Of a stretch of DNA of 64,000 nucleotides, positions 42,984-50,016 are shown in pieces. The DNA lies in NCBI RefSeq assembly GCF_002914525.1, contig NZ_LODW01000116.1, positions 211,426 to 275,425 of the forward strand, given 5' to 3'. The notes beneath the pieces are model-generated. The model saw only the letters and a program-made list of their open reading frames with translations. It had not been told where the DNA came from and did not search any database. The stretch is from Rhizobium hidalgonense (GTDB lineage Bacteria > Pseudomonadota > Alphaproteobacteria > Rhizobiales > Rhizobiaceae). A program made the position numbers and the translations under genes. Every line of letters starts with the position of its first letter. Positions within the stretch are counted from its first letter, which is position 1.

Positions 42984-44213
42984 TCAATATGCCGGGTCGC
43001 GCCATATGGGGCATGTCATGCAGTGCCCGCCGCCGCGGCCGCGGCCGAGTTCGGAGCCCCGAATGGTAATGACTTCGATGCCCGCCTTGCGAAGCAGCGT
43101 GTTGGTATAGGTGTTGCGGTCGTAAGCGACGACGACGCCGGGCTCGAGCGCGACGACGTTGTTGCCGTCATCCCATTGCTCGCGCTCGGCCTGGTAGGAA
43201 TTGCCCCCGGTCTCGACGGTGCGCAGTTGAGGCAATCCAAGCGTTTCGGCAACGACATCGAGCATGGGCCGATTTTCGGGATGGACCTCGAATGTGCCGT
43301 CATCGTCTTTGGGATGCATGCTGTAGCAGCGGATCTGGTCGACCACCTCGGCAAACAGTGTAACGACGTCGCGATCGCAGAAGCTGAAAACCGTATCGAG
43401 GTGCATCGCCGCGCGGCTCTTCGGCATCAGACAGCCGATCACTCTCGTTGCCGCTTTGCTCCTGAACAGCGCTTGCGCCACCTGGCCGACGGCCTGATAG
43501 GTCGTGCGCTCGCCCATGCCGATCAGCACCGTGCCGTTGCCGATCGGCATGACGTCGCCGCCCTCCATCGAGGCATTGGCAAACTGCTGATCCGAATCGC
43601 CCCACCAAATCTGGAAATCGCCATCCTTGAAGGACGGGTGGAATTTGTAGATCGCACGCTGGAGCAGGGTCTCGGCCCGTCTTGCCGGCCAGAACATCGG
43701 ATTGCATGTCACGCCGTTATAGATCCAGCAGGACGGATCGCGCTGGAACAGCGTGTTGGGAACCGGCGGTATGACGAATTCCGATTCCTCCAAGGCGCTG
43801 AGCATCAATGACTTGGCCTTGACCTCGGGAAGATCGGCGATCGAAATGCCGCCGATCATGTATGCCGCAAGCTGCATGGGGGGCATCTCGTCAAGCCAGG
43901 GCCGCATGGCTTCGGCGATCTGCGAGCCGAGCACATTCGGGGTGATCCGGCGATCCAGCACGAAATCGCGTGCCTGCTTGTCGGCAAGCGTCTGGCCGAG
44001 CAGATCATGAAGCTCGAGAACCTCGACGCCCCTCTCCTGCATCTTCAGGACAAAATCGAAATGATCCTTCTGTGCCTCGTGTACCCACAGCACATCGTCG
44101 AAGAGCAGGCTATGACAGTTGCCGGGTGTCAGACGCTGATGAGCCAGGGACGGTTTGCAGACCATCACGGTCCTCAGCTTTCCGACCTCCGAGTGAACAC
44201 CGAAACCGCGCAT
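42984..44213 (-). CDS. arcA: Arginine deiminase
   Basis: 409 residues. FQRDPSCWIYNGVTCNPMFW, SMEGGDVMPIGNG and AAMHLDTVFSFCDRD hold the Asp, Glu and His of the active site, and the catalytic Cys sits in GRGGGHCMTCPI near the C-terminus. It converts arginine to citrulline and ammonia. The ATG at 44213 has GGGAG 6 bases upstream; a longer frame to 44288 is unlikely. It is the first gene of the arcABC operon, with an FNR-like box 118 bp upstream. Confidence 0.94.
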   Translation of the reverse strand: MRGFGVHSEVGKLRTVMVCKPSLAHQRLTPGNCHSLLFDDVLWVHEAQKDHFDFVLKMQERGVEVLELHDLLGQTLADKQARDFVLDRRITPNVLGSQIAEAMRPWLDEMPPMQLAAYMIGGISIADLPEVKAKSLMLSALEESEFVIPPVPNTLFQRDPSCWIYNGVTCNPMFWPARRAETLLQRAIYKFHPSFKDGDFQIWWGDSDQQFANASMEGGDVMPIGNGTVLIGMGERTTYQAVGQVAQALFRSKAATRVIGCLMPKSRAAMHLDTVFSFCDRDVVTLFAEVVDQIRCYSMHPKDDDGTFEVHPENRPMLDVVAETLGLPQLRTVETGGNSYQAEREQWDDGNNVVALEPGVVVAYDRNTYTNTLLRKAGIEVITIRGSELGRGRGGGHCMTCPIWRDPAY

Positions 44214-44330
44214 GAGGTTCTCCCTGACTTCCTGTCTGGACCGTTGGGCATGTCTCGCGGGCCAACGGCATGTGCCCCGCGGGGCCAAACCGATCTGTGC
44301 CAGGTTAAGTTGCCGGGTCTGGTGGTGTCA

Positions 44331-44344
44331 TTGATCGCGAGCAA
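44331..44344. promoter_or_regulatory. FNR/FixK-type box upstream of arcA
   Basis: TTGATCGCGAGCAA fits TTGAT-N4-ATCAA with one mismatch. It lies 118 bp upstream of arcA, in the 166-bp gap after a small gene on the same strand, consistent with anaerobic control of the arc operon. Confidence 0.6.
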
Positions 44345-44379
44345 TGTTCGAGGCATCAAACGGCATGCCCATGGCTATA

Positions 44380-44595
44380 TCAGTGACCGATTGCCCGGCC
44401 GCCAGCGTGGAACTCCTCTGCCAGCCACCGACGCCAATGGGTCGGGTGGACGTCCAGCTTATTGCCGCCTCTTGCATCGACCCAGCCACCGAATATTCTC
44501 TGACACGGAAAGACAAGGGCGTGGACGCCTTCGTTGTCGATCACGGCGAGCTCGATATCCTGCGCAAAAGGCGCGTCAATGATTGATCGCCACAT
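44380..44595 (-). CDS. Small conserved-type hypothetical protein
   Basis: 71 residues with GAGG 7 bases before the ATG. The block GVHALVFPCQRIFGGWVDA followed by LDVHPTHWRRW resembles a small protein type that I associate with rhizobial genomes; function unknown. It has no membrane segment or signal peptide. It sits between the arcA promoter and the FixK-like gene. An overlapping plus-strand frame (44344-44586) lacks a ribosome site and is less likely. Confidence 0.55.
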   Translation of the reverse strand: MWRSIIDAPFAQDIELAVIDNEGVHALVFPCQRIFGGWVDARGGNKLDVHPTHWRRWLAEEFHAGGRAIGH

Positions 44596-44696
44596 CCTGG
44601 CACCTCACAGCAATGCTGAGGGCTCGGCGGCTCACCTGAAGTGAGTGGCGGCCGGGCCGGATTGAGGAATCCTAGCCTATCGGCTTGCAACGTTCC

Positions 44697-44710
44697 TTGA
44701 TCCTGATCAC
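44697..44710. promoter_or_regulatory. FNR/FixK-type box upstream of FixK-like gene
   Basis: TTGATCCTGATCAC fits TTGAT-N4-ATCAA with one terminal mismatch. It lies 119 bp before the FixK-like gene and 102 bp before the divergent small gene, so it can serve autoregulation or both. Confidence 0.55.
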
Positions 44711-44828
44711 TCCCGGAGACAGGAAATTCGAACTGCGAATCGACATCACGTACAATTACGTAGTGACCGTCCCCAATTTTCAGTGCCGCTCTTCCTTGTA
44801 AGAGTTCAGCTTCACGGGGGGACCAGCA

Positions 44829-45479
44829 ATGTTGACCACGAGCCAGACTGCCGAACGCTATATGCCGGAACCGAACCGCGTAAATGCAGGTGAGACCCGA
44901 CGGTTACCGCCAAGCACTGTTTTATGGGTACTCCCGGGCCAGGGCATCTACCGCGAGGGCGAGCGGGCGTCATCACTCTACCAGGTCCAATCCGGTGCGG
45001 TGAGGGTCTATCGAATAATGCGGAACGGGCACCGCCACATTCTTGCATTCCACGGAACGGGAGAATGGTTCGGCCTGCAGGATGGAGACATCCATGATGA
45101 TTTCGCCGAGGCGATCTGCGACTCCCAAATTCGCTCCATTCCCAGGGCCGGCGCGCCGATGCCGGCGATAAATTTGTTGGATATCGCCTTGTCCAGCCTG
45201 GCAATTGCGAATTCGCGCCAGCTTATCGTCGCCCGCCAGGGCGCCCTCGAGCGTGTGGCGACTTTTATTCAGGAAATGTCGACCCGAAATGGCGGCGCTA
45301 ATGAGTTTGAACTCATGATGTCGCGCACCGACGTCGCCGACTATCTCGGATTGACGGTCGAATCGGTAGCGCGCTCATTTACCAAGCTGCGGACCCGCCA
45401 CATTGTCCAGCTATTCGGACGCGGCCAGCGATATGTCCAGATCCTCAACCGCACCAGGCTTGCCGCGCTCAGCACGTAG
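44829..45479 (+). CDS. FixK-like Crp/Fnr family regulator
   Basis: 216 residues. The effector-domain barrel (LWVLPGQGIYREGERASSLYQ in part, SGAVRVYR) is shortened and lacks the N-terminal Cys cluster of FNR/FnrN, so it should not sense oxygen itself. The helix-turn-helix SRTDVADYLGLTVESVARSF keeps the Glu and Arg used by FNR/FixK to read TTGAT; the usual Ser is Ala. It is next to arcABC and near several FNR-type boxes, so it is the best local candidate to control them. Its upstream signal is unknown. Confidence 0.85.
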   Translation: MLTTSQTAERYMPEPNRVNAGETRRLPPSTVLWVLPGQGIYREGERASSLYQVQSGAVRVYRIMRNGHRHILAFHGTGEWFGLQDGDIHDDFAEAICDSQIRSIPRAGAPMPAINLLDIALSSLAIANSRQLIVARQGALERVATFIQEMSTRNGGANEFELMMSRTDVADYLGLTVESVARSFTKLRTRHIVQLFGRGQRYVQILNRTRLAALST

Positions 45480-45512
45480 CGACGTGCGGTTCAGGATGCG
45501 GTGAAGACACGC

Positions 45513-45872
45513 TCATTCGACGTAGAAGGTCAGGTTGCCGTTACGGGCTCTCGTGACCCATTCAATATCGTTTGGCGTGAGCTTCTTCGCCTTCAGTTTG
45601 CCGACAAGCCATTTATTTGACCGAGCGGCCGCGCGAATGGCCTCGACGTCCTTTTCGCTGCCTTGCGGGGGATGACGGCCCGTCTCCGAAAAATCGGAAA
45701 TTCTATAACTGACAACGGTAAAGCGCTTGTCATGATATGTTCGTACCGCCTCCGGCAGGCTTTCGCTCCAATTCATCCTGCGGTATTCGCGCCGGCTCTG
45801 CTGAGCGTCGGCCTGCACTGATACCGTGATCGTCGAGATCGCGATTGCAAGTGCCAAAGATAACTTCATCAT
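45513..45872 (-). CDS. Small secreted protein of unknown function
   Basis: 119 residues. A signal peptide (MMKLSLALAIAISTITVSV, cleavage near ADAQQ) is followed by a basic soluble domain rich in Arg/Lys with no recognised motif. The C-terminal part (KKLTPNDIEWVTRARNGNLT) could fold as a small alpha/beta unit. GGAG lies 8 bases before the ATG at 45872. A TTGA-N6-TCAA box lies 67 bp upstream, placing it in the putative FixK regulon. Confidence 0.65.
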   Translation of the reverse strand: MMKLSLALAIAISTITVSVQADAQQSRREYRRMNWSESLPEAVRTYHDKRFTVVSYRISDFSETGRHPPQGSEKDVEAIRAAARSNKWLVGKLKAKKLTPNDIEWVTRARNGNLTFYVE

Positions 45873-45938
45873 GTTGGCTACTCCGAAAGAAGCATGGATT
45901 CTGCTTGAGGAATCTAGCCGAAGTGGCGCAATCAGGCA

Positions 45939-45952
45939 TTGAGCGAAGTCAA
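45939..45952. promoter_or_regulatory. FixK-like half-palindrome upstream of secreted protein gene
   Basis: TTGAGCGAAGTCAA has the TTGA-N6-TCAA core with G at the fifth base instead of T or C. It lies 67 bp before the secreted-protein gene. This is a plausible but weaker FixK/FNR site. Confidence 0.4.
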
Positions 45953-46154
45953 TGGGTGTGGCCTCGGCCGGAGAGGATGCCGGCATCAGCCTGATGGTCA
46001 TGCCATTGAGGTGTCACCCGGAACCTCGACTTGCCGGCGCCCTCGAGAAGGCACGGGCAGCAGGCCAGTCGGGCCTCATGTATGATACCGTATCTTACTG
46101 CCATCCGAACCCATGACATTTTATCTCTATTGGTAAATCATGGAGGGCAAAGCG

Positions 46155-46619
46155 ATGACCGGACCTGCTGCTTCTACCCCGTCAATGACCAGTGCAGAAG
46201 AGCTGCGCAAACGCGCGCTCGAACTGCAGCTTCTCGAGATGGAACGCCAAGAGAAGATACAGGCGCGCGAAGCCAAAAAACACGCTGAATTCGTTGAAGA
46301 CTTCTTCCGCAAGCATATTGGCGACGCCGAGCGCACGGTGATCAAACGCCTCGTGTCGAAGGCGGCTGCCGACGGCAAGTTCGAGGCGATGATCTACAGT
46401 TTCCCCTCGAGCTTTTGCTCCGATAGCGGCCGCGCAATCAACAACTTCTTGCCCGGGTGGCAGAACACCTTGCAAGGAAAGGCGAAGGAACTCTACGACC
46501 TGTTCGAAGAGATCGGCAGACCGCAGGGCTATGGCCTGAAGGCATTGGTCATCAATTTTCCGGGCGGCATTCCAGGGGATATCGGGCTTTTCCTCACCTG
46601 GGAAAAACCGGTGGAGTGA
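46155..46619 (+). CDS. Hypothetical soluble protein
   Basis: 154 residues from the ATG at 46155 (GGAGG 8 bases upstream, inside a longer frame starting at 46140). Residues about 10-50 form a charged helix, possibly a coiled coil (ELRKRALELQLLEMERQEKI). A compact alpha/beta domain follows, ending GIPGDIGLFLTWEKPVE. Family not recognised. It ends 6 bp before the CYTH gene, so the two are an operon and may act together. Confidence 0.65.
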   Translation: MTGPAASTPSMTSAEELRKRALELQLLEMERQEKIQAREAKKHAEFVEDFFRKHIGDAERTVIKRLVSKAAADGKFEAMIYSFPSSFCSDSGRAINNFLPGWQNTLQGKAKELYDLFEEIGRPQGYGLKALVINFPGGIPGDIGLFLTWEKPVE

Positions 46620-46625
46620 ACCGGC

Positions 46626-47153
46626 ATGAAGACCGTCGAGATCGAGCGTAAGTTTCTCGTGCGCAGCGACGCTTGGCGCGCCAGCGCGACAAGCGTACAT
46701 GTGCTCCGGCAGGGCTATCTTGCGCGAGGCACTGCCAGCAGTCTGCGTATTCGCCTGATCGATGATCTGACGGCACAGCTGGCGGTGAAGTTCGGCAAAC
46801 GCGGCCTTACGCGCGAGGAATTCGAGTACGACATTCCCCTCGCTGAAGCCAAGGAAATGCTGCTTCATGTCCGTGGCAAGGTGCTCGAAAAGACAAGGTA
46901 CCAGGTTGTCCATCGGGGCGATGTCTGGGAGATCGACGTCTTCGGCGGCGCCTATCAGGGTCTGACCATTGCCGAAATCGAAATGGCCAGCGAGAAGGAA
47001 AGTCCATCTCTGCCCTCCTGGCTCGGTCGCGAAGTGACTGGAGACAAACGTTATTCCAACCGGGCACTGGCATTCCATCGCCCGGCAATGTCGCCACCAT
47101 ACGGCATTTCGGGGATGCCCGAGTCTAACGCGCACCGCATGAATCAAATTTGA
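46626..47153 (+). CDS. CYTH domain triphosphate tunnel metalloenzyme
   Basis: 175 residues. The N-terminal EIERKFLV gives the CYTH ExExK metal/triphosphate motif; LRIRL, AVKFGK and EIEMASE add further tunnel residues. Bacterial members hydrolyse tripolyphosphate or, less often, make cAMP. Inorganic triphosphatase activity is the best guess here, and a PPK2 gene lies 8 kb away. It is directly downstream of a hypothetical gene in a likely two-gene operon. Confidence 0.85.
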   Translation: MKTVEIERKFLVRSDAWRASATSVHVLRQGYLARGTASSLRIRLIDDLTAQLAVKFGKRGLTREEFEYDIPLAEAKEMLLHVRGKVLEKTRYQVVHRGDVWEIDVFGGAYQGLTIAEIEMASEKESPSLPSWLGREVTGDKRYSNRALAFHRPAMSPPYGISGMPESNAHRMNQI

Positions 47154-47164
47154 CGCGACGCGCT

Positions 47165-48100
47165 TTACTCTTCAGCCAGACTCCAGTCCGCACCAGGGTT
47201 GAACTCCTTGATCGCCGCCGCCAGTTGCTCGGTCTGATCACCCAGATCGCGCTGGTAGATGACACCCATATTGCTGACCATGAAAGTCTGCACGCCAGTG
47301 ACCCTGTAGGCCACGGGCCAGGCGATCAGAGCAAAACCAGCCGTCATGTTGCCATTGACGATGAAGCTCTGCTTGCCACCGACGACATTGGACCCTTGGC
47401 CCGTCAGGATGCGATAGCGATAGCCGTAATAGCCTTCTCCCCGCTTCGCATTGCCGAAGGCTGCCGTCTCGACGAGGCCGCCGGCGGGGCTCTCCTCTTC
47501 GAATGCTCCCGGCTCCCAGTACAGGCCGTCCCGCGCGCCCGCCGTGCTGACGAGTTTCTGTGCGAACTCGTAAACGCCGTCGCCGTCGCGATCTTCCCGC
47601 GCATACTCATACTGGGCAATAAAGTAGTCGGTCATCGTCTGGATGGTCGCCAGTTCGTTCCTACCGACCCTGCGGTTGATGATTTCCTGAAGGCCGATTT
47701 GCGTGTCGAAAGCCCATTTGCCGTCCCCGTTGCGGCTCAGCGGGAAAGGCAAAGGCCACAGTTGATCGCCGATCGCGACGACCTTGCGATCGCCAAGGTC
47801 TTGAAGAATGACCTGCTTGCCGGCGCCCTCCCGTATCAAGGCATAGGCGATCGTGGCCTCATTGCTCGCCTTCAGCTTGGCGGCGCTAAGGCCCAACAGA
47901 TTTGCCAAACCGTCAATTTCGCCGGAGGCCAAGACCTGCTTGAATTGATCAACTGCGAGTGAGGGACTATCGAAGGCGGGTGGGGTTCCGGCTGCAAACT
48001 CCTTAAGGTTGCTCTGCTCCTGCGCGAGGGAAATCTGCGGCGCCGTCAAGGAAACCGCCGCACCCAGCATCAATGAAATCAGTCTCGATTGTCGTGTCAT
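47165..48100 (-). CDS. DUF2950 family periplasmic protein
   Basis: 311 residues. A signal peptide (ending near ISLAQ) precedes the DUF2950 domain: FDSPSLAVDQFKQVLASGEI in part, WPLPFPLSRNGDGKWAFDTQ in part, GYYGYRYRILTGQG and FALIAWPVAYRVTGVQTF in part. The family is usually encoded next to DUF3300, as here. Function unknown; export is expected. The ATG at 48100 follows GGGTGAACCG. It is 44 bp after the DUF3300 gene. Confidence 0.85.
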   Translation of the reverse strand: MTRQSRLISLMLGAAVSLTAPQISLAQEQSNLKEFAAGTPPAFDSPSLAVDQFKQVLASGEIDGLANLLGLSAAKLKASNEATIAYALIREGAGKQVILQDLGDRKVVAIGDQLWPLPFPLSRNGDGKWAFDTQIGLQEIINRRVGRNELATIQTMTDYFIAQYEYAREDRDGDGVYEFAQKLVSTAGARDGLYWEPGAFEEESPAGGLVETAAFGNAKRGEGYYGYRYRILTGQGSNVVGGKQSFIVNGNMTAGFALIAWPVAYRVTGVQTFMVSNMGVIYQRDLGDQTEQLAAAIKEFNPGADWSLAEE

Positions 48101-48144
48101 CGGTTCACCCCATGGTTTGGCCTTCACGAAAACATTCGCCTAAG

Positions 48145-49545
48145 TCAGCGGCGGCCGCCGCCGCCACGGCCGCCACCACCGCCGCGCCCGCCGCCGCGCC
48201 CGCCACCACCATGCATGGGCGGGCGAGACCGTTGCTGCGTCGCCCGAGGTGCACCGCGCTGGCCACCACCCATGCTCTGGCCGCCGCGCTGAGAGTTCAC
48301 GACCTCACGACGACCCGATTGAACATTCCCGAGCGCGCTCTGCTGGCGGCTCCGGTTATCGGCCTTGGCGGCCATCTTGGGCTTGCCGGATTTCGGTTTC
48401 GCCTTCGGTGAAGAACTGGCCTGACGGTTGCCTGCGTTTGCAGGACGGGTGTCGGCGCGTGGCGCGTTTGCACGTTTGGCCGTATCGCCCACCGACGTTT
48501 TCGGATTTGACTTCAGTCCCTGCGCGGTATTCTTTCGAACGTCCGCAGCTCGGGCCCCGGCATCGCCCCTCGCCTGGTTTCGCTCCCTCTGGAGGTTGCC
48601 CGCCTGGTTTTTGAGCTGGTTGCGGTTGTCCGTCTGGAGATTGGACCGGATCGCCGACCGATCGAGCTTGTTCAGCTGGTCCTTGCCGATACTCAGCTTG
48701 CTACGATCGACATTCTTCCAGTCGACATCGTTCAAATTCATTTTTCCGTTGAAATTGCGGTTGTTGAAGCAATTGTCGCAGTCGATGTCGACGTCGCCGT
48801 TCCAACGTCCGCCCCACACGCCCCAGTCGTCCCAATTGACGATCGCCGCCCAGGCGATGCCGGTCACGGCAGCAGCGAAGAAGCCGGCCCCCGGATAGTA
48901 GTAGTTGTCGTAGGAATCCGGATAATAGGAGACTGGCGCGTAATCATAGTTCGGCTCGTACAGCATTTCCGGCGGATATTGCGGAATATAGATCTTCTCC
49001 GGGTTCGTGGGCTGGATGATGACATTGTCGCCCTCGTTGACAATGGTGACCTTATCGTCCGTCTTGATGATGTTCTTCGCGATGGCTTCGTCGCGGAGCT
49101 GCTGTATCGCGATCAGGACATCCTTCTGCTGATTGGTCAGTGCATCTCCGAGCGACTGGGTCCACTCGAGATCGTCGCTCATCATCTTGACGACCTCCGG
49201 GTAGTTCAGCAGCGAAATCACACTTCCGTCCCATTCGCTTTTCGGCTCGAGGCTGGTGTTCTTTTTCTTGGTTTCCAGGAAGCGGGCCGCCTCGACGATC
49301 TGCAGGGGAAACAGCGACGCCGCCGAGATTGCCGCGACGAGATCGTCTGGGTAAAGCGCAATACGCGCCACGAGAACCTCGAGTTCGTCGTCGGAAAGCC
49401 CGGCCGCTTCCGCGTCCGGCGCCGGCACGGGTTCGGCCTTGGTGGCCGGCACGGGCGTCTGCGCATAAGTCCACGGCACGGGCGGCAGGGAAGAGATTGC
49501 TATGGCTGAAAAGCCGGCCAGCAGCCTGAAATATCTCGCTTTCAT
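48145..49545 (-). CDS. DUF3300 family protein with Gly/Arg-rich tail
   Basis: 466 residues. Signal peptide (ending near TYAQ), then the DUF3300 domain: LSDDELEVLVARIALYPDDL in part, FPLQIVEAARFL, DWTQ-type helices and YIPQYPPEMLYEP near 185. A hydrophobic stretch (AGFFAAAVTGIAWAAIV) follows, then an Asn/Arg/Lys-rich low-complexity region and a C-terminal Gly/Arg tail of about 30 residues. AGGAG lies 11 bases before the ATG. The tail resembles RGG-type disordered segments; it could bind nucleic acid or polyanions. First partner of the DUF2950 gene. Confidence 0.85.
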   Translation of the reverse strand: MKARYFRLLAGFSAIAISSLPPVPWTYAQTPVPATKAEPVPAPDAEAAGLSDDELEVLVARIALYPDDLVAAISAASLFPLQIVEAARFLETKKKNTSLEPKSEWDGSVISLLNYPEVVKMMSDDLEWTQSLGDALTNQQKDVLIAIQQLRDEAIAKNIIKTDDKVTIVNEGDNVIIQPTNPEKIYIPQYPPEMLYEPNYDYAPVSYYPDSYDNYYYPGAGFFAAAVTGIAWAAIVNWDDWGVWGGRWNGDVDIDCDNCFNNRNFNGKMNLNDVDWKNVDRSKLSIGKDQLNKLDRSAIRSNLQTDNRNQLKNQAGNLQRERNQARGDAGARAADVRKNTAQGLKSNPKTSVGDTAKRANAPRADTRPANAGNRQASSSPKAKPKSGKPKMAAKADNRSRQQSALGNVQSGRREVVNSQRGGQSMGGGQRGAPRATQQRSRPPMHGGGGRGGGRGGGGGRGGGGRR

Positions 49546-49589
49546 CACGCGTTCGTCTCCTGGATTGCAAGTGGTTGCGATAACGCTGG

Positions 49590-49895
49590 CTATGGCATCG
49601 GATCGGTGGAACGCCTCAGTGCCACGACCTTCGAACGGCGAATTGCATCTCCTATTTCCTCGACAAGGCCCTCGACCAGGCTGCCGTATTCCTGACGTCG
49701 TACCTCCCGAATGCTGCTGGGAAGCAAGTCTACTTTGGTGAGCGCCTCGATAGCTGCTGCGAGGTCCTGGCACATGCTGTGGAAATTCTCGTCCACGTCG
49801 AGAAGCCGTTGTGCGAGCGGAAGATGCTCGGGCAGGTGGAGCTCAAGCAGCGCAAGGATGGCCATTTTTTCTGGATTGCCTGCCCCCATATCCAT
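49590..49895 (-). CDS. Hypothetical helical protein upstream of DUF3300
   Basis: 101 residues, mostly amphipathic helix (LALLELHLPEHLPLAQRLLD, LAAAIEALTKVDLLPSSI), no signal peptide or membrane segment. It may form a small helical bundle. It lies 44 bp before the DUF3300 gene on the same strand and is probably the first gene of the unit. Family not recognised. The start at 49895 has only a weak ribosome site. Confidence 0.5.
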   Translation of the reverse strand: MDMGAGNPEKMAILALLELHLPEHLPLAQRLLDVDENFHSMCQDLAAAIEALTKVDLLPSSIREVRRQEYGSLVEGLVEEIGDAIRRSKVVALRRSTDPMP

Positions 49896-49962
49896 CCCGC
49901 TCTTTGTCTTCGTGCAAAGCAGATGAATTAATATATTGCATCCAGCTTATTTAGAGATGTAA

Positions 49963-49979
49963 CATACAAGAAGCTACGG
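49963..49979 (+). promoter_or_regulatory. Weak version of the shared promoter element
   Basis: ATACAAGAAGCTACGG shares TAC, GA and GCTAC with the element TTACGYGATGCTACA and keeps the 10-bp period. It lies about 40 bp upstream of the WH/TolB/TPR gene. The match is partial and may be chance. Confidence 0.25.
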
Positions 49980-50016
49980 CCGGGGGTATAGCGGCTGGCT
50001 TCATCGGGGGGCGACG

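Noticed and set aside
41883..43811. 642-codon plus-strand frame over arcB and arcA
   Set aside because: Antisense shadow of two clear arc genes; no ribosome site and no recognisable domain.
44344..44586. 80-codon plus-strand frame upstream of the FixK-like gene
   Set aside because: It overlaps the better-supported minus-strand gene (44380-44595) that has GAGG at good spacing; the plus frame starts inside an FNR-like box and lacks a ribosome site.
48145..48240. GC-rich repeat at the end of the DUF3300 gene as a CRISPR or mobile repeat
   Set aside because: It is the codon repeat of the Gly/Arg tail, in frame, with no spacers.
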